Source: Oceanospirillaceae bacterium (lineage in GTDB: Bacteria; Pseudomonadota; Gammaproteobacteria; Pseudomonadales; Balneatricaceae). From it: a stretch of DNA of 64,000 bases. The notes below the pieces were generated by a model that saw only the letters and a list, made by a program, of their open reading frames with translations, was not told the origin of the DNA and did no database searches. A program made the translations under genes and the position numbers. Positions within the stretch are counted from its first letter, which is position 1; every line of letters begins with the position of its first letter. Location: NCBI GenBank assembly GCA_003521845.1, contig DPHB01000001.1:145692-209691 (forward strand). Direction: 5' to 3'. Shown piece by piece: positions 1 to 8,009 of this stretch.

Positions 1-1
1 T

Positions 2-871
2 CGCTCCCGTCGTATGAAGCAAGCTTTGCAGCAAAGTGAAACTAGCCGCTCAGCGTTGATTGATGCTAACACCCGCCTAGAACAAGAGGTTAGTGAACGC
101 ATTTTAGCGCAAGCTAGTTTGGGCAAAGCACAAAAGCAACTGGTTCAAACTAGTCGTATGGCGGCATTAGGGCAGTTGTCAGCATCGGTGATTCACGAGC
201 TGGGCCAGCCCCTCACCGCATTGAACACCTACCTAGCGGCAGCCGAATTAGACAATCATGATGTCAATGCCAAAGAACTGATCGCTAATCTACAAAATGT
301 ATCTAAGCGCATGCAACTTACGACCGATGAACTGCGTGTGTTTTCACGCCCGGATGAAAGAGGGCAGCAGGCCATTGACTTGCATGAAGTGATTGCCTCA
401 GCGGTAGCGATGGCTAAACTGACCCTGCCATTGCGTGACCTAAAACTAGATATACTTGAGCCAGATCGACAGGCCAAGGTAATGGGGCACAAGCCGCGTT
501 TGGAGCAGGTTATTATTAATTTGTTGAGCAATGCTTGCTCGGCATTAGCTGATATGCCTGATCCGTATATCAGTATTCATATCTTACTGATGGATGATAA
601 CTGGTGTGTGCAGGTAGCTGATAACGGGCCAGGGTTTAGTGGGCAGGATGCACAAAAACTATTTGAGGCATTTTATACTACCAATGCAAAAACCAATGGT
701 ATGGGGTTGGGTTTGGCTATTTGCGCAGCCATTGTCGAAGAGCATCATGGCCAAATTGGGGCCCAAGAACGCGAGGGCGGCGGTGCACAGTTTAATATCT
801 GTTTGCCACGAGTACTACAAGCTTCGGTGCTAGGTAGTGACCTTGAAGAAAACCAGAAACAGGCAATGTAA
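2..871 (+). CDS. DctB-like sensor histidine kinase, C-terminal part (5' end outside window)
   Basis: This is the cytoplasmic half of a membrane sensor kinase that phosphorylates the regulator encoded next to it. The frame is open to the left edge, and codons before the first ATG at 14 continue a coiled-coil helix, so the sensor domain lies outside the window. Visible parts, counted from the ATG at 14, are a linker coiled coil (about residues 1-45), an H-box with HELGQPL near residue 62, and a HATPase domain with N box (NLLSNAC), G1 box (DNGPGF) and G2 box (GMGLGLAI). The H-box resembles the DctB/NtrB group. It ends 1 bp before the ATG of the response regulator, so the two are surely co-transcribed. 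The downstream TRAP transporter makes a small carboxylate the probable signal; that last point is inference. Confidence 0.85.
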   Translation, partial: RSRRMKQALQQSETSRSALIDANTRLEQEVSERILAQASLGKAQKQLVQTSRMAALGQLSASVIHELGQPLTALNTYLAAAELDNHDVNAKELIANLQNVSKRMQLTTDELRVFSRPDERGQQAIDLHEVIASAVAMAKLTLPLRDLKLDILEPDRQAKVMGHKPRLEQVIINLLSNACSALADMPDPYISIHILLMDDNWCVQVADNGPGFSGQDAQKLFEAFYTTNAKTNGMGLGLAICAAIVEEHHGQIGAQEREGGGAQFNICLPRVLQASVLGSDLEENQKQAM

Positions 872-872
872 C

Positions 873-2210
873 ATGAGAAACGATGTCGAAAATCATGTCT
901 TAATAATTGATGATGAGCCGGAAGTTAGGCGTGCTTTAGCCTACTTATTTGCTAAACAAGGTTGGATAACATCTGAGTTATCGAATGCCAAGGATGCTAG
1001 GGCAAAAATCTTGCAGAAAAAGCCCTATCTGGTTATTTGCGACGTACGTATGCCAGGCAAGAGTGGGTTGCAATTGTTTAACGAAATTGACCCTATCGAA
1101 CGTCCACCATTTATTTTTATTTCTGCCCATGCGGATGTAGAAATGGCGGTAGGCGCCATGCAACAAGGCGCCTATACGTTTTTTGAAAAGCCGTATGAAG
1201 CCAAACGCTTGTTGCATGCCGCCAACAACGCCGCGGCGCAATATAAGTTGAGCCTGCAAAATAGCTTGTTACTGCAACAGGTGTCGGATTTGTCGGGTTT
1301 GGATCAGTTACTGATTGGTAGCAGTGCCGGACTACAAGCAGTACGCAAAATGCTGGTGCAGTTTGCCCAGTTAGAAGCGCCGGTGATGATCTTGGGGGAG
1401 ACAGGTACGGGTAAAGAACTAGCCGCCAAAGCCCTACATACCTTGTCTAAACGTGCCGCTAAGCCGTTTGTTACGGTGGATTGCGCGGCTGTCTCTGCCG
1501 GTGAGTTTGCTCAGTCAATGTTTGGCAGCCATGCTAAGCCAGGCTACGTGGATAAGGCTAATGGCGGTACCCTGTTCCTTGATGAACTCACGTCCTTTAG
1601 CTATGAACAGCAAGGACAGCTGTTGCGCTTACTAGAATCGGGGGAATACCAACGCCTCGATAGTATCGATCAGGTAAAGGCAGATTTGCGTATAGTGTCG
1701 GCAACCAACCTGCCTAAAGACAAATTGTTAGAAGATAATCTGTTAAGAAAGGATTTGAAGTATCGATTAGATAATTTAACCTTAATGATGCCGCCTTTGC
1801 GAGACAGTGGGGATGACATTGTTTTATTGTTCAATCACTTTATCGCTAAGTGTTGCCAATTACATTCTCTACCTCCGCCCACCGTCAGCGCTGTAGAATT
1901 GTCCACACTAATGGCCCACGGCTGGCCAGGCAATGTGCGCGAACTCAAACACGTAGCAGAGCGCCTAGTGATCTACTCGAAGGTGAAAACCACGAGTCTA
2001 TTGGAAGTGCTGTCTGGCGAATCGGCACCTGAAAGTCAGCGTCAAGGTTTAAGGGCTGCCGTTGCTGAGTTTGAAAAAGCGCTCATTAGCAAGGTCATAG
2101 TGGAGCAACAAGGGCGCATGGATGAGGTCGCCGAAGAGTTAGCTATAGGCCGACGTACGTTAAACGAGAAGATGGTGAAGCTAGATCTTGATCGTAATAC
2201 CTTGCTGTAG
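873..2210 (+). CDS. DctD/NtrC-family response regulator lacking the GAFTGA loop
   Basis: Response regulator of three domains. The receiver (residues about 8-120) has the acidic pair at 13-14, phospho-acceptor Asp57 in ICDVRMPG, and the conserved Ser and Lys in FISAHAD and FEKP. The AAA+ domain has Walker A GETGTGKE near 175 and Walker B GGTLFLDE. A Fis-type helix-turn-helix lies at the C-terminus (about 415-440). The GAFTGA loop that contacts sigma-54 is missing: the sequence goes from MFGSHAK directly to PGYVDKANGG. Family members without this loop (TyrR, Rhodobacter NtrC) work with sigma-70, so sigma-54 activation is doubtful here. The ATG at 873 is preferred over an in-frame GTG at 837, which would add 12 residues encoded inside the kinase gene. 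It probably controls the TRAP genes downstream. Confidence 0.88.
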   Translation: MRNDVENHVLIIDDEPEVRRALAYLFAKQGWITSELSNAKDARAKILQKKPYLVICDVRMPGKSGLQLFNEIDPIERPPFIFISAHADVEMAVGAMQQGAYTFFEKPYEAKRLLHAANNAAAQYKLSLQNSLLLQQVSDLSGLDQLLIGSSAGLQAVRKMLVQFAQLEAPVMILGETGTGKELAAKALHTLSKRAAKPFVTVDCAAVSAGEFAQSMFGSHAKPGYVDKANGGTLFLDELTSFSYEQQGQLLRLLESGEYQRLDSIDQVKADLRIVSATNLPKDKLLEDNLLRKDLKYRLDNLTLMMPPLRDSGDDIVLLFNHFIAKCCQLHSLPPPTVSAVELSTLMAHGWPGNVRELKHVAERLVIYSKVKTTSLLEVLSGESAPESQRQGLRAAVAEFEKALISKVIVEQQGRMDEVAEELAIGRRTLNEKMVKLDLDRNTLL

Positions 2211-2329
2211 TTGGGGGTTGCGGAAATCCGCCGAGCATATTGGTTGAACTGGCAAATTTACGCATAGAGCTTAGAAATATTGTATTTACACTGCTGAGGT
2301 GAATAACAATAACTTCTGAGGAACTATCT

Positions 2330-3337
2330 ATGTTGCAGCGTCATTTAACTAAAAGTATCGTCGTGGGTTTGTCCATGACCTTTGCGGCCGAAGCCTTTGC
2401 CGAACAGTGGAATGTATCTTTGTGGGGCAAGCGCCGTGCATTTACTGAACACGTTGAAAAATTGGCAGAATTGGTTGATGCCAAAACCAATGGCGAATTT
2501 ACTCTCAATATTTCCTATGGTGGCTTGTCCAAAAACAAAGAAAATTTGGATGGTATTTCTATTGGTGCCTTTGAAATGGCGCAATTTTGTGCCGGTTATC
2601 ACCGCGACAAAAATCCGTCGATTACTGTTTTAGAACTACCTTTCTTAGGTGTTAGTTCCTTACAACAGGAACGTGAAATAGCGCAGACGGTGTATCAGCA
2701 CCCAGCAGTGGTAAAAGACTTAGCGCGTTGGAATGCCACCTTACTTATGCCTTCCCCGTTGCCACAATACAACATTTTGGGCGTTGGTGATGAACCACGG
2801 ACCTTAGCGGATTTTGAAGGCTTAACGGTGCGGGCTACTGGCGGTATTGGTAAAGCCATGGCGGCGGTGGGTGCCGTGCCAACTTCCATGTCGGCCTCTG
2901 AAGTACGTCAAGCTTTGGATAGCGGTGTTGTTAAGGCCGTGGCCTTTGCCCCACATGCACATATGTCCTTTGGTACTGTAGAAACGGGTAAGTGGTGGAC
3001 CACTAACCTTAACCCAGGCACAGTCAACTGCCCTGTAGTGGTGAATAGCGACGCCTTGGCCGGTCTATCGGATGCGCATCGTGAAGCCTTGGTAGGTTCG
3101 GTGGAAGCCGCATTGGATCACTATATCGATACCTACAATGGTAAAACCATGGATGCTTGGGGGCCGACTCTTGCCGACAAGGGTATTACCCAAATCACCT
3201 ATTCCCAAGCTGAGCTTGATGACTTTAAACAAGCTGTCGCAGGGCCTGCCGCTGAGGCTTGGATTAAAGATACCAATGCTAAAGGCCTACCTGGGCAAGA
3301 GTTGTATGACCTTGTTACAGAGCTAGTTGCTAAGTAA
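2330..3337 (+). CDS. dctP: TRAP transporter periplasmic substrate-binding protein (DctP family)
   Basis: Periplasmic solute receptor that delivers a carboxylate or related anion to the DctQM permease. The first 24 residues form a signal peptide with cleavage likely after AEAFA. The 335-residue length is normal for the family. The LTVRATGG segment holds the conserved arginine that binds the ligand carboxylate in DctP proteins. GAGGAA about 8 bases before the ATG is a good ribosome binding site. It lies 119 bp after the response regulator and is the first gene of dctPQM. The substrate cannot be read from sequence; several ligand-pocket residues differ from the classic malate/succinate type as far as I can judge by eye. 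Confidence 0.9.
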   Translation: MLQRHLTKSIVVGLSMTFAAEAFAEQWNVSLWGKRRAFTEHVEKLAELVDAKTNGEFTLNISYGGLSKNKENLDGISIGAFEMAQFCAGYHRDKNPSITVLELPFLGVSSLQQEREIAQTVYQHPAVVKDLARWNATLLMPSPLPQYNILGVGDEPRTLADFEGLTVRATGGIGKAMAAVGAVPTSMSASEVRQALDSGVVKAVAFAPHAHMSFGTVETGKWWTTNLNPGTVNCPVVVNSDALAGLSDAHREALVGSVEAALDHYIDTYNGKTMDAWGPTLADKGITQITYSQAELDDFKQAVAGPAAEAWIKDTNAKGLPGQELYDLVTELVAK

Positions 3338-3346
3338 TTTAGCCCT

Positions 3347-3375
3347 AAGCTTGCGCTCTTTATGAGCGCAAGCTT
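3347..3375 (+). terminator. Strong hairpin between dctP and dctQ (attenuator)
   Basis: A perfect 12-bp stem (AAGCTTGCGCTC pairing with GAGCGCAAGCTT) with a 5-base loop is followed by TATTTATT. It sits 10 bp after the dctP stop and 21 bp before dctQ. Such a hairpin would trim or partly end the message, giving more binding protein than permease, as is usual for binding-protein-dependent transporters. The T tract is imperfect, so read-through is expected. Confidence 0.7.
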
Positions 3376-3395
3376 TATTTATTAAGGAAGGTTTT

Positions 3396-4043
3396 ATGGC
3401 CGGTTCTGCTACCGTACTTACCGATTCCAGTCGTTTGAGCTTATGCGACCAATACTTGCTACGTATAGAACGTTGGTTTGCGCTACTTAGCGGCTATGCC
3501 ATTTTTAGTTTGATGGTGTTGGCTGTGATATCCGTTTCTGGCAGGCAGCTAATAAATCAACCTTTGCCAGGTTATGTGGATTGGATAGAACAGGTGATGC
3601 CTCTTATAGCCTTTATGGGCATCGCATACACACAACGCGAAGGTGGTCATATTCGTATGGATATGCTGGTTTCTAGGCTACATGGCCGTTGGTTGTGGTT
3701 ATTTGAACTAGTCACTAGCTTGGCTATCTTTCTGCTTATCGTGTTGATTATTTGGGGTTCCTGGGCTCACTTTCAACGCAGTTTTGATTTTGCCGCTCCC
3801 CTGTGGAGCCGTGACAGTTCCATCGATATTGGTATCCCTATCTGGCCAGCTAAACTCATTGCTCCCGTGGCTTTTAGTGTCTTGGCAATGCGTTTGGTAA
3901 TTCAGTGCTGGGGCTTTTTCGTGGCCTTGTTAGCGGGACAAGCAAGCCCTGTGGCAGTGCCATTAATACAGGATGCAGCTGCACAGGCGGCAGCGGAAGC
4001 TGCGCAACTAGAGCAGTTAGAACAATCTAGAGATATATCATGA
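3396..4043 (+). CDS. dctQ: TRAP transporter small permease (DctQ family)
   Basis: Small integral-membrane subunit of the TRAP transporter, 215 residues, with four hydrophobic segments at about 30-55, 65-85, 108-130 and 150-175. The stretch around GYVDWIEQVMPLIAFMGIAYTQREGGHIRMD matches the usual DctQ pattern (a conserved E/Q pair, then a turn before an HIRMD-like motif). The C-terminal tail is alanine- and glutamate-rich (AAAQAAAEAAQLEQLEQ), cytoplasmic and helical. AAGGAAGG before the ATG is a strong ribosome binding site. The stop overlaps the next ATG (ATGA), indicating translational coupling to the large permease. Confidence 0.88.
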   Translation: MAGSATVLTDSSRLSLCDQYLLRIERWFALLSGYAIFSLMVLAVISVSGRQLINQPLPGYVDWIEQVMPLIAFMGIAYTQREGGHIRMDMLVSRLHGRWLWLFELVTSLAIFLLIVLIIWGSWAHFQRSFDFAAPLWSRDSSIDIGIPIWPAKLIAPVAFSVLAMRLVIQCWGFFVALLAGQASPVAVPLIQDAAAQAAAEAAQLEQLEQSRDIS

Positions 4044-5443
4044 CAAGTTTAGATATTGGCCTGTGGGTATCGGCAGGCATGTTAGTGCTGGTACTTATGG
4101 GGATGCGCGTAGCTTTCGCCGCTGGCTTGGCTGGCATGATAGGTTTGATTTGTATCTTTTGGGCTAAAAAAGGCTTCTCGCCGGATAGCTTTTGGTGGGC
4201 TCTCACGGTAGCTAGCAAGGTGGCGGGGCAGGTGCCCCATTCCAAGATTTCTTCGCAAGCCCTGTCGTTGATACCCACTTTCATATTAATTGGTTACTTG
4301 GCTTATTATGCGGGCCTAACCAAGGCTTTGTTTGAAGCCGCCAAACGTTGGGTGGGCTGGTTACCTGGTGGCTTAGCTGTAGCGACGGTTTTTTCTACAG
4401 CAGGTTTTGCTGCTGTGTCGGGTGCTTCCATTGCTACTTCGGCGGTATTTGCGCGTATTGCTATTCCAGAAATGCTGAAAGTAGGTTACGACAAAAGCTT
4501 TGCCGCAGGTGTAGTAGCGGCAGGGGGCACGTTAGCTTCATTGATTCCGCCGTCGGCCATCTTGGTGATCTACGCCATTATTGTGGAACAAGATGTCGGT
4601 AAACTACTGCTAGCCGGTTTCGTACCCGGTGCATTTTCGGCCCTCGTCTATGCTTTGCTGATTGTAGGTATAGCCTTGTGGAAACCTGGTTTTGGGCCTT
4701 CGGTACATGGCTATAGTTGGAAACAACGTTTTGCTTCTTTGCCACCAGCTTTGCCGATTGCCGTTGTCGTGTTAGTTATTATTCTGTTTGTGTATAACCC
4801 CTTTGGGGATGCCTTGGGTACGCCAACCGAAGGCGGTGCTTTGGGAGCTTTTGTTGTTCTTTGCATGGCGTTTTTACATGGCATGAAAGGTCAGCAACTA
4901 AAAGATGCCTTACTAGAGTCGGCCAAACTCTCAGTGATGATATTTTCTATTATCTGGGGGGTTTTAATTTATGTGCGCTTCCTTGGTTTTGCCGACTTAC
5001 CGAGTGCCTTTTCTGATTGGATCACCTCCTTAGAGCAAAGCCCCATGTTGACGCTGGTATTCATATTGTTGGCTTATGCCGTGTTGGGCATGTTCATGGA
5101 TGCTATCGGCATGTTGTTATTGACCTTGCCAGTGGTTTATCCTGCCGTCATGGCCCTTAACGGTGGTGAGATGGTGAGCGCCGAAGCCAGTACCTTTGGC
5201 ATGTCCGGCCCCATGTGCGCTATCTGGTTTGGCATACTGGTGGTAAAAATGGCGGAATTCTGCCTTATCACTCCGCCCATTGGACTCAATTGTTTTGTGG
5301 TGGCTGGGGTACGTGATGATCTATCCGTGCAGGACGTCTTTAAAGGTGTAACGCCATTCTTTATTGCTGATGCCATAACCATTGCTTTGTTGGTGGCTTT
5401 TCCGGCAATCGTTCTGTGGTTGCCGTCATTGGCTGCGGGTTAG
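4040..5443 (+). CDS. dctM: TRAP transporter large permease (DctM family)
   Basis: Large membrane subunit carrying the transport path; 467 residues with about 12 hydrophobic segments. The segment with AAGGTLASLIPPSAILVIYA and the later MDAIGMLLLTLPVVYPA and CLITPPIGLNCFV match the duplicated DctM core, with the conserved PPS and TPPIGLN loops. It overlaps dctQ by 4 bp (ATGA). Transport is driven by an ion gradient, usually sodium, in this family. No hairpin with a T run follows; only a weak GCCC/GGGC pair is seen after the stop. Confidence 0.92.
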   Translation: MTSLDIGLWVSAGMLVLVLMGMRVAFAAGLAGMIGLICIFWAKKGFSPDSFWWALTVASKVAGQVPHSKISSQALSLIPTFILIGYLAYYAGLTKALFEAAKRWVGWLPGGLAVATVFSTAGFAAVSGASIATSAVFARIAIPEMLKVGYDKSFAAGVVAAGGTLASLIPPSAILVIYAIIVEQDVGKLLLAGFVPGAFSALVYALLIVGIALWKPGFGPSVHGYSWKQRFASLPPALPIAVVVLVIILFVYNPFGDALGTPTEGGALGAFVVLCMAFLHGMKGQQLKDALLESAKLSVMIFSIIWGVLIYVRFLGFADLPSAFSDWITSLEQSPMLTLVFILLAYAVLGMFMDAIGMLLLTLPVVYPAVMALNGGEMVSAEASTFGMSGPMCAIWFGILVVKMAEFCLITPPIGLNCFVVAGVRDDLSVQDVFKGVTPFFIADAITIALLVAFPAIVLWLPSLAAG

Positions 5444-5535
5444 CTAAGGCCCGTAGGGCAAAAGAAGCATTGGTGAATAGTGGGTTATGGATCATAATAG
5501 AACCTAATCCGCTATTTACTTGAGCCTATTTGTTT

Positions 5536-6021
5536 ATGCCTAAACCTAAATTGAAACAACCTGCGCATTTAAACGACCCACAAAGTTTCACCGAGTTTTT
5601 GCATGAACACATTATTCCCAGCCAACTAATGGCCATGCAGGTGAAGAACATCAGTGCCACGCAGGTTACCCTGCAAGCCCCCGTGGCTGGCCCTAATATC
5701 AATATCCATCACACGGCCTTTGCTGGCAGTATTTATTCTGTATGTACCCTAGCCGGTTGGAGCCTTGCACATCATGGCTTATGTCTTGCTGGCATCGATG
5801 CCGATGTGGTCATGGGCAAGGCCGAGATTACCTACCTAGCACCTATCAACAAATACATAGATGCCCGTATTAGTGTTGACGAAGCTGATGTTGAAGTCTG
5901 GCTAGAAAAGCTACGTAACAAAGGTAAGGGTGCTATTGCTGCAAGAGTAGAAGCTGTTGAAGATGGGCAGGTAAAAGCGGTATTGGAAGGTAAGCTAGTG
6001 GGGGTTGTCAGCGCTGCCTAG
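5536..6021 (+). CDS. YiiD C-terminal-type hotdog thioesterase
   Basis: Small hotdog-fold protein of 161 residues resembling the stand-alone form of the putative thioesterase domain at the C-terminus of YiiD. The core HHTAFAGSIYSVCTLAGWSL contains the hotdog helix with the typical small residues that bind CoA or ACP thioesters. Start chosen at the ATG at 5536 (MPKPK); an in-frame TTG at 5530 is less likely. It lies 92 bp after dctM in the same direction. The substrate is unknown, and nothing around it says which acyl thioester it acts on; coupling to the TRAP operon is possible but unproved. Confidence 0.75.
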   Translation: MPKPKLKQPAHLNDPQSFTEFLHEHIIPSQLMAMQVKNISATQVTLQAPVAGPNINIHHTAFAGSIYSVCTLAGWSLAHHGLCLAGIDADVVMGKAEITYLAPINKYIDARISVDEADVEVWLEKLRNKGKGAIAARVEAVEDGQVKAVLEGKLVGVVSAA

Positions 6022-6134
6022 CAAGACCTTCACCTTTACCCATCTTTACCTAACTAAACCTTCCTTTACTTGAAGTGGTATCTAATTGAGAATAAAATAT
6101 AAGAGTAATCTAAATTAGATAAATGGTATTTAAT

Positions 6135-6557
6135 ATGAAGAAGTTAGCTCTTGTAGGTGCAGTAGGTTTTACTTTGTTAGCGGCTAGTGCCATGGCGCAA
6201 GATCAAGCTGATCTGCAAAAAGGGCAAACGCTTTTTAATACTTATTGTGTGGCTTGTCACGTTACCACAGGTACAGCAACTATCGCTCCACCCGTTTTTG
6301 CTGTTGTCCAGCGTGTTAAAAAAGATTATTCAGGTCAGGCAGAGTTCGTTGATCGTGTTGTGGATTGGGTAGCTAACCCAAGCGTTGCCGAGGCGCTGAT
6401 GAAAGGTGCTGTGAACAAATTTGGCGTGATGCCGAAATTAGGTTATGCCGAAGCAGATGTGCGTTTAATTGCCGAGTATATGTACGCTGGTGATTTGCAG
6501 GCACCGGCAGAGTTTGCTGAAAAGCATGCCGATGGCCAAGGCCATGATAACCACTAA
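6135..6557 (+). CDS. Small periplasmic c-type cytochrome
   Basis: Monohaem cytochrome c, exported by a signal peptide (residues 1-21, MKKLALVGAVGF... ending AMA). Haem attachment motif CVACH is at 38-42 and the probable axial methionine is Met99 in FGVMPK. The C-terminus is His-rich (HADGQGHDNH). The 140-residue length fits class I short-chain cytochromes. An ATG four codons upstream (6123) is possible, but the signal peptide starts more naturally at 6135. It would shuttle electrons in the periplasm, but its partner enzyme is not identifiable from the neighbours. A clear terminator follows. Confidence 0.82.
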   Translation: MKKLALVGAVGFTLLAASAMAQDQADLQKGQTLFNTYCVACHVTTGTATIAPPVFAVVQRVKKDYSGQAEFVDRVVDWVANPSVAEALMKGAVNKFGVMPKLGYAEADVRLIAEYMYAGDLQAPAEFAEKHADGQGHDNH

Positions 6558-6559
6558 CA

Positions 6560-6594
6560 AATGGGGGCAGAGCCTGACTCCGGCCCCATTTTTC
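6560..6594 (+). terminator. Rho-independent terminator after the cytochrome gene
   Basis: The stem AATGGGGGC pairs with GCCCCATT and is followed directly by TTTT. It sits between the stop of the cytochrome and the stop of the convergent aminotransferase gene, so it can end the plus-strand transcript. Confidence 0.75.
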
Positions 6595-6601
6595 GCAATC
6601 A

Positions 6602-7858
6602 CTAGATGGATTGGGCGGCTTTTTCTATAGCGGCTAGAGTAAACTCCACATCCGCATCGGTCAAAGCCAGGTTCGGATACCACTTACCTGCTGGTTTAAA
6701 GATGCCTTCTGCTCGCAATACCTTATTAAAAATGGCGGATTTGCTGCTGTCGCCTGTTAATACATCACGATAGTTATTGATCGGTTGATCAGTAAATACC
6801 ACTTCAAACAAGGTACTATGGCCTACTACCTGATGGGCATGGCCGGCCTTGGCTAGGCTGTCGCTGATGCCTTGCATCAGGCGTTCACCAATGCTGTACA
6901 GGCGCTCGTACTGACCCTCACGCCTAAGTATCTCCATGGTCTTTAAACCAGCAATAGACGCTACCGGGTTGCCACTCAAGGTGCCTAGTTGCATCAGCCA
7001 GCCGTTACCGGCTTTACTGAGGTCAAAGTGGGCCATGATGACTTCACTACTGACGATAGCCGCTAATGGGAAACCGCCGCCAATGATCTTGCCGAGGGTG
7101 GTGATGTCTGGCGTTACGCCATAGAGTTGTTGCGCACCGCCATAGCTGAAACGAAAACCGGTTACTACTTCATCAAAGATTAGCAAAGTATCAAACTCGT
7201 CACATAGGTCGCGTAGTCCCTGCAAGAAACCGGGTGCTGGTGCCACGATGCGCTGCAAAGGCTCAACGATGATAGCGGCGATTTCGCCTTGATGTTGTTC
7301 CATCAATTTGCGCGTGAACTCAAGGTCGTTGAAGCGTGAAATGAGCATGTTTTCGGCTACGCTTGCTGGAATGCCTGCTGAGTCGGGCAGGGCATTGGGT
7401 AACTCTACGGGTACCTTAGGTGCCAAGCTCATTTGCGCTTCTGCAGACATGCCGTGGTAGCCACCTTCAAACTTGAGAATCTTGTCCCGCTGTTTGTAAG
7501 CCCGGGCCAAACGCATGGCGTACATGTCGGCTTCGCCACCTGAGCTCACGTAGCGTAATTGCTCGGCACTCGGTACGGCCTTGATGATTTCTTCGGCAAG
7601 CTCAATGCCCGCAGTGTTGTTGGCAAAGAAGGTCATGCCTTTATCAAGCTGTGCATGGGTGGCGGCAAGCACTTCTGGGTGGCCGTGACCGACTAGCATA
7701 GGGCCAGAACCAATGAGGTAGTCGAGGTATTCATTGCCGTCCTCGTCCCATACATGGGCCCCCTTGCCTTCACGAATAACGATATTGCCTGGGAAGTTAC
7801 CAAAGGTGCCAGCCGGCAGTACCTTTTGTGCACGCTTGATGATGTCTTGTTGACTCAT
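6602..7858 (-). CDS. Class III PLP aminotransferase / glutamate-1-semialdehyde aminomutase-like
   Basis: PLP enzyme of fold type I, 418 residues, close in layout to HemL (GSAM). The N-terminal KVLPAGTFGNFPGNIVIREGKGAHVWDEDGNEYLDYLIGSGP pattern is HemL-like; FDEVVTGFR precedes the PLP lysine (about Lys257 in TLGKIIGGG). It is unlikely to be the haem-pathway HemL, because it lacks the usual context and sits beside amine-catabolic flavoenzymes; such paralogues transaminate diverse amines. An in-frame extension to 8062 is rejected, since it translates the palindromic repeat at 7902-7981. The chosen ATG at 7858 begins MSQQDIIKRAQ. It could be read together with the flavoprotein gene upstream on the same strand, separated by 151 bp that contain the repeat. 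Confidence 0.82.
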   Translation of the reverse strand: MSQQDIIKRAQKVLPAGTFGNFPGNIVIREGKGAHVWDEDGNEYLDYLIGSGPMLVGHGHPEVLAATHAQLDKGMTFFANNTAGIELAEEIIKAVPSAEQLRYVSSGGEADMYAMRLARAYKQRDKILKFEGGYHGMSAEAQMSLAPKVPVELPNALPDSAGIPASVAENMLISRFNDLEFTRKLMEQHQGEIAAIIVEPLQRIVAPAPGFLQGLRDLCDEFDTLLIFDEVVTGFRFSYGGAQQLYGVTPDITTLGKIIGGGFPLAAIVSSEVIMAHFDLSKAGNGWLMQLGTLSGNPVASIAGLKTMEILRREGQYERLYSIGERLMQGISDSLAKAGHAHQVVGHSTLFEVVFTDQPINNYRDVLTGDSSKSAIFNKVLRAEGIFKPAGKWYPNLALTDADVEFTLAAIEKAAQSI

Positions 7859-7901
7859 TGTATTTACTCTTTTTCGTGGCATTGCTTCGATTCTATTATT
7901 T

Positions 7902-7981
7902 GTCATTGCGAGCGTAGCGAAGCAATCTCTGGCAGACGAAGTGCCTGATTCAGGAGTTTGCTTCGCTGCGCTCGCAATGAC
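7902..7981. repeat. Palindromic repeat (GTCATTGCGAGC family)
   Basis: Two 24-base arms, reading GTCATTGCGAGCG inward on both strands, flank a 30-base centre. The core GCGAGCGTAGCGAAGCAA is of the widespread extragenic palindrome type. A second, partial copy lies at the right end of the window (63976-64000). It sits between the flavoprotein stop and the aminotransferase start, where it can fold into a large stem. Confidence 0.8.
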
Positions 7982-8009
7982 GGGAAGCGCCCGCAATGAT
8001 GAGGTTATG

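Noticed and set aside
2250..2264. TGGCA...CGCA before dctP as a sigma-54 promoter
   Set aside because: The GG-GC spacing is one base short and the -12 part is weak; the cognate regulator lacks GAFTGA.
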